Shown: positions 1 to 4,746 of the stretch, piece by piece
Layout: each line of letters starts with the position of its first letter
Numbering within the stretch: the first letter of the stretch is position 1
Source: Brevundimonas sp.
GTDB taxonomy: Bacteria; Pseudomonadota; Alphaproteobacteria; Caulobacterales; Caulobacteraceae
DNA: 5,863 nucleotides
NCBI GenBank assembly: GCA_022712235.1
Contig: JALAGW010000026.1
Span: 1-5,863 of the forward strand
Reading direction: 5' to 3'
Made by a program: the position numbers and the translations under genes
Notes under the pieces: generated by a model
Told to the model about the DNA's origin: nothing
Seen by the model: only the letters and a program-made list of their open reading frames with translations
Databases searched by the model: none

Positions 1-144
1 GACCGGACGCGGGCTGTTCACATGCCAGTCCCACGGCACATAGAACATGCCGACGTGATACAGGATCAGCAGCAGAAAGGCCCCGACGCGGATCCAGTCG
101 AGGTCATGACGGCGCGTCGCGGCGGCGACAGGCGGAACGGACAT
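1..144 (-). CDS. Acyltransferase family 3 protein, OpgC/MdoC-like, N-terminal part (runs off left edge)
   Basis: Reading the minus strand from an ATG at 144 gives 48 open residues up to the window edge. Residues 14-48 begin with HDLDWIRVG, pass into a hydrophobic helix, and end in WDWHVNSPRP. In acyltransferase-3 membrane proteins the first helix carries an R-X10-H motif; here R19 and H30 have exactly ten residues between them. From memory, E. coli MdoC/OpgC, which adds succinyl groups to periplasmic glucans, has a similar start with WHVNS after the first helix, so OpgC-like is the best subfamily guess. The protein would be a multi-pass inner-membrane enzyme moving an acyl group onto a glycan or other acceptor; the substrate cannot be read here. 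There is no strong Shine-Dalgarno, only AAGG about 9 bases upstream. It diverges from a LytTR regulator whose ATG is 12 bases away, so that regulator is the obvious candidate to control it. Family confidence is high, substrate confidence low. Confidence 0.85.
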   Translation of the reverse strand, partial: MSVPPVAAATRRHDLDWIRVGAFLLLILYHVGMFYVPWDWHVNSPRPV

Positions 145-156
145 GGGGCGGCCTTG

Positions 157-1104
157 ATGAGTGACAATACAGACCTTCAGGTCTCACCGCCCCCCGCGAC
201 GCCGCAATCGGCGGGGGGCGCGCGGCGCCGTCGAGGGGCCGAAGCGCCGAGACCCGGGACGAACGGCGTCGCCTCGGGGACGAACGGCCGGCGCGTCTTT
301 CTGGCCGGGGCGGATCGGCGCGACCTGATCCTCGGCTGGACCATCATCCTGGGCATCACCGCCGCCTTCATGGTGGTGAACGCCTTGACCGTCCTGACCG
401 ATTCCCCGTCGCTGCGTCCGTGGGCGCCCTGGGTGTGGGAAGGCACCAGCGCCCTGTCGCTGGGTCTGCTGATCTGGCTGCCCTGGCTGGCCGGCGTCGT
501 CGCGCCGACCGCCCTGCTGAACGACGGCTGGCGCGCGCGCGCCCGCTTCCTCGCCCTGCATCTGGGCGCCGCCCTCCTCTACAGCCTGCTGCACGTCGGC
601 CTGATGGTGGCCATGCGACACGGCGTCTATGCGGCTCTGGGCGAGACCTACGACTACGGCCCGCCGGTCGAGCGCTTCATCTATGAGTTCCGCAAGGACC
701 TGCTCAGCTACGCCCTTTTCGTCGGCGTCTTCTGGTCCGTCCGCAGCCTGCGCGAGGCGCGCGAGACGCCGGTCCGCCCCGTCAGCTTCGACATTCGCGA
801 CGGCGCCCGCCTGATCCGCGCGCCCCTGGACGACATCCTGGCCGCCACCTCGGCGGGCAACTATGTCGAGTTCATCCTGGCCGACGGCCGTCGCCCCCTG
901 ATGCGCGCCACCCTGGCCGCCGTCGAAGTCGAGCTGGAACGCTGCGGCTTCGTGCGCACCCACCGCTCCTGGCTGGTCAACGCCGCGCGAATGAGCGGTC
1001 TGAGGCCCGAAGGCTCCGGCGACTGGACCGTCGAACTGGGCGCGCTGGAGGCGCCCCTGTCGCGTCGCTATTCCGAAGCGCTGGAGCGGCTGCGCGCCGC
1101 CTGA
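157..1104 (+). CDS. Membrane-anchored LytTR-family transcriptional regulator
   Basis: The 315-residue protein has three parts. Residues 1-55 are low-complexity and rich in Pro, Ala, Gly and Arg (RRRR at 23-26; GTNG repeated at 34-37 and 41-44) and are probably disordered and cytoplasmic. Residues about 58-197 hold four hydrophobic helices (58-80, 99-120, 130-153, 182-197). Residues about 210-312 form a LytTR DNA-binding domain: NYVEFILADGR, then LxxVEVEL, FVRTHRSWLVN (265-275) and LSRRY (301-305) are the usual landmarks. LytTR domains bind direct repeats in promoter DNA. With no receiver domain, the signal is probably sensed through the membrane segment (inference). The frame is open back to an ATG at 22, but starting there would lie antisense within the acyltransferase gene, so ATG 157 is chosen; no in-frame ATG, GTG or TTG lies between it and helix 1. 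No clear Shine-Dalgarno is seen. The 3' end overlaps the convergent MFS gene. Confidence 0.9.
   Translation: MSDNTDLQVSPPPATPQSAGGARRRRGAEAPRPGTNGVASGTNGRRVFLAGADRRDLILGWTIILGITAAFMVVNALTVLTDSPSLRPWAPWVWEGTSALSLGLLIWLPWLAGVVAPTALLNDGWRARARFLALHLGAALLYSLLHVGLMVAMRHGVYAALGETYDYGPPVERFIYEFRKDLLSYALFVGVFWSVRSLREARETPVRPVSFDIRDGARLIRAPLDDILAATSAGNYVEFILADGRRPLMRATLAAVEVELERCGFVRTHRSWLVNAARMSGLRPEGSGDWTVELGALEAPLSRRYSEALERLRAA
171..184. repeat. 14-bp palindrome in the acyltransferase/LytTR divergent control region
   Basis: AGACCT-TC-AGGTCT is a perfect 6-bp inverted repeat with a 2-bp spacer. It covers codons 5-10 of the LytTR gene and lies 27-40 bp upstream of the acyltransferase start. On the minus strand it sits directly upstream of TATTGT (169-164), a possible -10 box for the acyltransferase gene, though no good -35 box matches it. 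It may be an operator for a dimeric regulator. LytTR proteins normally use direct rather than inverted repeats, so a different factor would be expected. A chance palindrome is quite possible. Confidence 0.35.
188..220. repeat. 10-bp perfect GC-only inverted repeat in early LytTR coding sequence
   Basis: CGCCCCCCGC at 188-197 is the exact reverse complement of GCGGGGGGCG at 211-220, with a 13-base spacer. A competing inner stem (CGCCG 200-204 with CGGCG 209-213) overlaps it. In the LytTR mRNA this would be a very stable hairpin starting about 31 bases after the start codon. It could slow early translation or simply reflect GC-rich codon choice in a Pro/Ala/Gly stretch. Confidence 0.4.
259..288 (-). 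promoter_or_regulatory. Candidate LytTR operator: two identical 9-bp direct repeats spaced 12 bp
   Basis: On the minus strand the sequence reads GCCGTTCGT, twelve bases, GCCGTTCGT (plus-strand positions 280-288 and 259-267). The published LytTR-family operator is two direct repeats of about [TA][AC][CA]GTTN[AG][TG] separated by 12-13 bp. Each half-site here fits at 8 of 9 positions (only the first base differs) and the spacing is exactly 12. The identity extends to 12 bp per copy (256-267 and 277-288). The pair points toward the acyltransferase gene, about 115 bp upstream of its start codon, and lies inside codons 34-44 of the LytTR gene, where it encodes the GTNG repeats. Binding is inference. 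The consensus is degenerate, and single near matches occur elsewhere, for example GCCGTTCGC at 4903-4911. Confidence 0.4.
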
Positions 1105-2264
1105 AGCCGCATCCACCCGGCGATGGCCAGGGCGCAGACCAGGCTCAACACCGCCCCGACCGCAAAGGTCGCCTGCGGTCCGAAGCCGTCCCACAACAGG
1201 CCCGCCGCCACATTGCCCAGCAAGGCGATCAGGCCCGAGATGAGAGCGAACAGACCGAAGGCCGAGCCGCGCAGATGAGCGGGCGCCGCATCGGCGATCA
1301 GGGTCATCAGCAGGCCTTGCGAAAAGCCCATGTGCAGCCCCCACAGCGCCACGCCCAGATAGAAGACGACCTGATCGCTCGCCAGCGCCAGCGCCACATC
1401 GGCGGCGGCCAGGAAGACCAGGCTGAGCAGCAGCAGAGCGGTGCGGCCGATGCGGTCCGACAGCACCCCCACCGGGAAGGCCGCCAAACCGAACACCAGG
1501 TGCAGCAGCACGATCGCCGCCGGGGCGAAGGCGGCGGGCACGCCGACGTCCAGCCCCTTCATCAGCAGGAAGGACTCGCTGAACCGCGCCAGACCGATCA
1601 CCGCCGTCAGGGCGATCATGGTCCAGGTCGCGGCGTCCAGACGCAGCGCCCCCTTCAGACTGGGCGGCTTCCTGGCGGCCTCGTCCGGGCGCTGCGGATC
1701 GGACACGCCGCCGACCAGCAGGGCCACGGCCAGGAAGGCCGGGATGGAGGCCAGCCAGAACACCGCCTTGATGTCATTGGCCAGCACCACCATCAGCCCG
1801 ATGGCCAGTAGAGGACCGACGAAACCGCCGACCGTGTCCAGCGACTTCCTCAGGCCGAAGGCGCGGCCGCGAATGTCTGGCGGCGTCACGGCGGCGACCA
1901 GGGCGTCGCGCGGCGCGGTGCGGATGCCCTTGCCGATCCGGTCCACCCCCTTGGCCAGCAACACCCCCTCGACCGAGGCCGCCAGGGGGAAGATCGGCTT
2001 GGACAGGGCCGCCAGCCCATAGCCCGCGACCGCCAGCCACTTAGGCCGCGCGATCCGGTCCGACCAGAAGCCCGACAGGAACTTCACCGCCGTCGCCACC
2101 ACGACGGAAAAGCCCTCCACCAGACCGATCACGACCGCCGAGGCCCCCAGTCCGACCACCAGATAGAGGGGCAGAAGCGTCTGGATCATCTCCGACGAGA
2201 CATCCATCAGCAGGCTGACCACGCCCAGAATCCAGACGCTGCGGGGAATCGAATTGCGAGACAT
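1068..2264 (-). CDS. Major facilitator superfamily transporter
   Basis: This 398-residue inner-membrane protein has about twelve hydrophobic helices in two halves joined by a polar loop near residues 187-207. The loop motif between helices 2 and 3 reads GFWSDRIARPK (about 65-75), and its second-half counterpart reads GVLSDRIGR (about 266-274), both typical of MFS proteins. DRIGKGIRTAPRDAL (108-122) and RGRAFGLRKSLDT resemble the MJ1317-like MFS group, from memory. The substrate is unknown; drug, metal or metabolite export are all possible. ATG at 2264 is preferred over an in-frame TTG two codons upstream; neither has a good Shine-Dalgarno. The DUF4287 gene lies 86 bp upstream on the same strand, so the two could share a transcript. 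The last 37 bp (1068-1104) overlap the 3' end of the convergent LytTR gene, encoding the polar tail QAARSRSSASE. Confidence 0.88.
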   Translation of the reverse strand: MSRNSIPRSVWILGVVSLLMDVSSEMIQTLLPLYLVVGLGASAVVIGLVEGFSVVVATAVKFLSGFWSDRIARPKWLAVAGYGLAALSKPIFPLAASVEGVLLAKGVDRIGKGIRTAPRDALVAAVTPPDIRGRAFGLRKSLDTVGGFVGPLLAIGLMVVLANDIKAVFWLASIPAFLAVALLVGGVSDPQRPDEAARKPPSLKGALRLDAATWTMIALTAVIGLARFSESFLLMKGLDVGVPAAFAPAAIVLLHLVFGLAAFPVGVLSDRIGRTALLLLSLVFLAAADVALALASDQVVFYLGVALWGLHMGFSQGLLMTLIADAAPAHLRGSAFGLFALISGLIALLGNVAAGLLWDGFGPQATFAVGAVLSLVCALAIAGWMRLQAARSRSSASE

Positions 2265-2350
2265 TCGCAACAGGTGAAGAACAAGCGTCGCTGTGTCCAG
2301 CCCGTCTCTGAAACGTCATGTCCCGCCACGGCGGCGCGGCGGGGCGTCGG

Positions 2351-2566
2351 CTATTTCCGCCCGTCTTCCGCCAGGGTGTGCGCCACGATGGCGTTGGCGT
2401 GGCCGTGGCCCATGTAGGGCTCGTCCTTGAGCATGGTCACCAGTTCCATGTGCTTGGCCGGATAGCGGGCGCGGACTTCCGCCTTCCACTCGGCGATGGG
2501 ACGGCCGTACTTCTTCTCGATGGAGGGGAAATAGGACGCGGGGCCCTTGATCTGCTCGTCAGTCAT
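2351..2566 (-). CDS. Small DUF4287-domain protein
   Basis: The 71-residue soluble protein matches the DUF4287 pattern: GRPIAEWKAEV (about 21-31), KHMELVTMLKDE (about 38-49) and MGHGHANAIVAH (about 52-63), the last being the characteristic His/Gly/Asn block. The family has no established biochemical function that I know of; members are common in alphaproteobacteria as free-standing small proteins or joined to DUF5655. No signal peptide or membrane segment is seen. The start is well supported: GGAGGG (reverse complement of 2575-2580) lies 8 bases before the ATG, the strongest ribosome-binding site in this window. It precedes the MFS gene on the same strand and diverges from ubiA across 127 bp. 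That gap contains a small GGCGGC/GCCGCC hairpin (2610-2627) and no obvious consensus promoter for this gene. Confidence 0.85.
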   Translation of the reverse strand: MTDEQIKGPASYFPSIEKKYGRPIAEWKAEVRARYPAKHMELVTMLKDEPYMGHGHANAIVAHTLAEDGRK

Positions 2567-2655
2567 CGGCGGTTCCCTCCAGTTGAAGCGACACTAAGCG
2601 CAGCCTGGCGGCGGCGCGCAAGCCGCCTCGCATCACGCCGATCGGACGCAAGGCC

Positions 2656-2693
2656 TTCACCCGCGCCCGCCTCAGGGTCTAAGACCCCTTCTC
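2656..2693 (+). promoter_or_regulatory. Possible ubiA promoter with palindrome at the start codon (leaderless candidate)
   Basis: TTCACC (2656-2661), a 16-bp gap and TCTAAG (2678-2683) each match four of six bases of a sigma-70 type promoter. Transcription would then begin at about 2690-2694, essentially at the ubiA ATG. No Shine-Dalgarno precedes that ATG, which fits leaderless translation. The -10 region lies within a perfect inverted repeat GGGTCT-A-AGACCC (2675-2687), which could be an operator, or a hairpin if transcription starts further upstream. The palindrome is seen directly; the promoter reading is speculative. Confidence 0.25.
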
Positions 2694-3713
2694 ATGAACA
2701 CAGCCCCGCTTCCCGACGCCGCCCGCCAGAACTGGGTGGACCGCTATGCTCCCGAGGGGCTGAAGCCGTGGCTGAAGCTGGGTCGCTTCGACCGGCCCAT
2801 CGGCACATGGCTGCTGCTGCTGCCCGGCTGGCAGGGCATCATGTTGGCCCTGAACCAGTACGACCGACCCTTCGGCGGCTATGAGCTGTGGCTGATCCTG
2901 GGCTTCGCCGTCGGGGCCTGCCTGATGCGCGGCGCGGGCTGCGCCGTTAATGACATCGTCGACCGCGACTTCGACGCCCAGGTGGCCCGCACCGCCCTGC
3001 GCCCCATCCCGGCGGGCCAGATCAGAGTCAAACAGGCCTGGGCCTTCGTCGCCGGCCTCAGCCTGATCAGCCTGTGCATCCTGCTGACCATGAACCTGAC
3101 CTCGGTCCTGCTGGGCGCCCTGTCATTGGGCCTGGTCGCGGCCTACCCCTTCATGAAGCGCATCACCTGGTGGCCCCAGGCCTGGCTGGGCCTGACCTTC
3201 AACTGGGGCGCTCTGCTCGGCTTCGCGGCGGCCACGGGCGGCCTGTTCTCGCTCGGCTGGCTCTATGTGCTGGAAGTCCGCGCCAGCGGCGACGCCTACT
3301 GGATGGCCGAGGGCCTGAACCGGATGGGCCATGTCGCCATCTCGGCCCTGCTGCTCTACGCTGGCGGCCTGTTCTGGACCCTGGGCTACGACACCATCTA
3401 CGCGCTTCAGGACATCGAGGACGACGCCATGGCGGGGATCAAGTCCTCGGCCCGGCGACTGGGGTCGCAGGTCAAGCCGGGCGTGGCCGTCTTCTACGCC
3501 CTGGCCGTCCTGCTGGCCGGCGCGGCGGGATTCGCCGCCGGCCTCGGCCCCGTCTTCTACGTCGGCCTGGCCGCCTATGCCCTGCATCTGGCCTGGCAGG
3601 TCAAGACGCTGAAACCCGAGGACGGCGCCCTCTGCCTGCGCCTGTTCAAATCAAATCGTGAGGCCGGATTGATCCTTCTGGCCGCGATTGCGTTCAACGG
3701 CCTAGCTTTCTGA
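2694..3713 (+). CDS. ubiA: 4-hydroxybenzoate polyprenyltransferase
   Basis: UbiA is an inner-membrane enzyme that joins a polyprenyl diphosphate tail to 4-hydroxybenzoate, the first membrane step of ubiquinone synthesis (a decaprenyl tail would be expected in most alphaproteobacteria). The first aspartate-rich motif is NDIVDRDFD at 86-94, followed by RPIPAGQI (103-110), the classic UbiA signature. The second motif, GYDTIYALQDIEDD, spans 231-244. Both bind the Mg2+-diphosphate. About eight to nine hydrophobic helices surround them. At 339 residues it exceeds the usual 290 or so. The extra length is an N-terminal stretch of roughly 20-25 residues and an insertion of about 25 residues near 187-213 (LEVRASGDAYWMAEGLNRMGH), just before the helix leading to the second motif. 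Catalytic residues are intact, so it should be active. No Shine-Dalgarno precedes the ATG. A lipoprotein gene follows after 22 bp, probably in the same operon. Confidence 0.95.
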   Translation: MNTAPLPDAARQNWVDRYAPEGLKPWLKLGRFDRPIGTWLLLLPGWQGIMLALNQYDRPFGGYELWLILGFAVGACLMRGAGCAVNDIVDRDFDAQVARTALRPIPAGQIRVKQAWAFVAGLSLISLCILLTMNLTSVLLGALSLGLVAAYPFMKRITWWPQAWLGLTFNWGALLGFAAATGGLFSLGWLYVLEVRASGDAYWMAEGLNRMGHVAISALLLYAGGLFWTLGYDTIYALQDIEDDAMAGIKSSARRLGSQVKPGVAVFYALAVLLAGAAGFAAGLGPVFYVGLAAYALHLAWQVKTLKPEDGALCLRLFKSNREAGLILLAAIAFNGLAF

Positions 3714-3735
3714 TCTCGCCCCAGGAGTACCCGGC

Positions 3736-4566
3736 ATGATCCCCTCGCGTTCCGCTCGCATTCTTCTCGTCACCGTCACCGTCGCGGCCTCGCTCGCCGC
3801 CTGCCAGCGCGCCGAAAAGAAGGAGGCCGAAGCGCCCAAGGCCGCCGCCGCGATCGCCGCCGACGGCCCCCTGAAATACGAAAGCGCCACCCCCTGGGCC
3901 AAGGTCAGCCTGACCCTGCCCGAAGCCATCAAGACCCAGCCCGAGCTCTACGCCAGCCTCTATCGTCAGGAAGTCGCCGACCTGGGCAAGTACGCCGAGG
4001 GCGCCCAGGCCGACCGTACCGAGGCCGGCGCCGACAGCGCCATGGGCCCCTATGAAAAGACCATCGTCTATGGCGATCCGGTCCAGACCGGCCGCCTGTT
4101 CAGCGCCATGCGCACCGACTTCGACTATTCCGGCGGCGCCCACCCGAACACGGTCGCCACGGCCCTTCTGTGGGACAAGACCGAACGTCGCCGCATCAGC
4201 CCCGCCGACCTCTTCGCCAAGGGCGCCGACCTGTCGTCGCTGGAGCGCGCCCTGTGCGACGCCGTCAACACCGCCAAGAAGGGCCGCCCCGGCGCGACCC
4301 CGGTCAAGGTCGGCGGCGACACCTGGTCCTGCCCGAAACTGAAGGACGTGGCCGTGGTCCTGGCCCCCGGCGCGACGGCGGGCAAGGCCGGCGGCCTGAC
4401 CTTCCTGCTCGACGCCTATGCCGTCGGCCCCTACGTCGAAGGCGCCTACTACCTCACCCTGCCCGCCTCGGCCTTCCAGGGCCTGCTGGCCCCGGCCTAC
4501 GCCGCCGAGTTCGGCGGACAGCCGCTGAAGACCGGCGACGTCACCAACGACCTGCGGCCGAAGTAA
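3736..4566 (+). CDS. Predicted lipoprotein with DUF4163/DUF3298-like (RsiV-type) domain
   Basis: The 276-residue protein starts with a lipoprotein signal: two Arg, a hydrophobic run and the lipobox LAAC, giving lipidated Cys23. A charged Ala/Glu/Lys linker (24-43) follows. The rest resembles the DUF4163 plus DUF3298 arrangement seen in secreted proteins and in the anti-sigma factor RsiV: FDYSGGAHPN at 129-138 is the usual DUF4163 landmark, and YAVGPYVEGAYYLTLP at 228-243 matches the DUF3298 PYxxG pattern. C174 and C199 could form a disulfide in the periplasm. Its role is unknown. RsiV binds lysozyme through this fold, but this protein has no cytoplasmic anti-sigma part, so a lysozyme-binding role is only a possibility. 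AGGAG at 3723-3727, 8 bases before the ATG, fixes the start. It lies 22 bp after ubiA and is probably co-transcribed, though no functional link is evident. Confidence 0.85.
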   Translation: MIPSRSARILLVTVTVAASLAACQRAEKKEAEAPKAAAAIAADGPLKYESATPWAKVSLTLPEAIKTQPELYASLYRQEVADLGKYAEGAQADRTEAGADSAMGPYEKTIVYGDPVQTGRLFSAMRTDFDYSGGAHPNTVATALLWDKTERRRISPADLFAKGADLSSLERALCDAVNTAKKGRPGATPVKVGGDTWSCPKLKDVAVVLAPGATAGKAGGLTFLLDAYAVGPYVEGAYYLTLPASAFQGLLAPAYAAEFGGQPLKTGDVTNDLRPK

Positions 4567-4573
4567 GAGTTCA

Positions 4574-4602
4574 GGGCGCGCCTGATCCCATCGGGCGCGT
4601 CC
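4574..4602 (+). terminator. Hairpin just after the lipoprotein gene, probable transcription terminator
   Basis: Eight bases after the lipoprotein stop, CGCGCCTGAT (4577-4586) pairs with ATCGGGCGCG (4590-4599) around a CCC loop with one G-U wobble. Flanking GGG (4574-4576) and TCC (4600-4602) extend the stem to 13 pairs. The following bases are CTCTCATC rather than a T-run, so intrinsic termination may be weak. Position and stem strength still favour a terminator for the ubiA-lipoprotein transcript. Confidence 0.6.
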
Positions 4603-4607
4603 CTCTC

Positions 4608-4740
4608 ATCCGCTCATCCCCACGGAGGCGGGGACCCAGTGCTTTGGCTATAAACGTGACCGATCATACCTGTCGGCGCTCATCCACGCGCCGTGCGTGA
4701 GGCTCTTTCTGGGTCCCCGCCTCCGCGGGGATGAGCGGAT
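4608..4740. repeat. 133-bp REPIN-like element: two 32-bp inverted arms around a 69-bp spacer
   Basis: The left arm (4608-4639) and right arm (4709-4740) are reverse complements over 32 bases with a single mismatch. Each arm is also an imperfect palindrome: the right arm contains TCCCCGC-CTCC-GCGGGGA, a 7-bp stem; the left arm has the same stem with one broken pair, at the position where the two arms differ. The core GGGTCCCCGCCTCCGCGGGG followed by ATGA resembles a dispersed palindrome I recall as common in alphaproteobacterial genomes. Two such units facing each other with a short spacer is the layout of a REPIN, a non-autonomous element mobilised by RAYT transposases; no transposase is present here. 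The spacer (4640-4708) looks richer in A/T than the flanks at its left end. The right arm ends 6 bp from the hydrolase stop, so the element may also serve as a two-way terminator between the convergent genes. Confidence 0.75.
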
Positions 4741-4746
4741 TTGGTT

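Noticed and set aside
133..141. TCCGTTCCG on the minus strand as a third LytTR half-site
   Set aside because: It matches the loose consensus at 8 of 9 positions but has no partner at 12-13 bp and lies in codons 2-4 of the acyltransferase gene; it shows how often single half-sites arise by chance.
22..156. Upstream extension of the LytTR gene to an ATG at 22 or 106
   Set aside because: The stretch is antisense to the acyltransferase N-terminus, whose peptide has a clear family motif; the extension peptide is polar, unlike a known domain, and ATG 157 gives a sensible protein.
184..1344. Long minus-strand open frame across the LytTR gene
   Set aside because: Its translation is low-complexity, rich in Gly, Ala, Gln and Arg with no domain, typical of the antisense shadow of a GC-rich gene. 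The same holds for the long frames opposite the MFS, ubiA and lipoprotein genes.
2322..2343. CCCGCC/GGCGGG inverted repeat between the DUF4287 and MFS genes as a terminator
   Set aside because: The stem is only 6 bp with a 10-base loop and no T-run follows on the minus strand; such repeats are expected by chance in DNA this GC-rich.
2318..2884. Plus-strand frame spanning the DUF4287 gene and the start of ubiA
   Set aside because: It is antisense to the DUF4287 gene with its strong ribosome-binding site and out of frame with ubiA; the translation shows no domain.
4608..4740. CRISPR repeat or insertion-sequence ends
   Set aside because: There are only two arms and they are inverted, not direct, repeats; the 69-bp spacer cannot encode a transposase.
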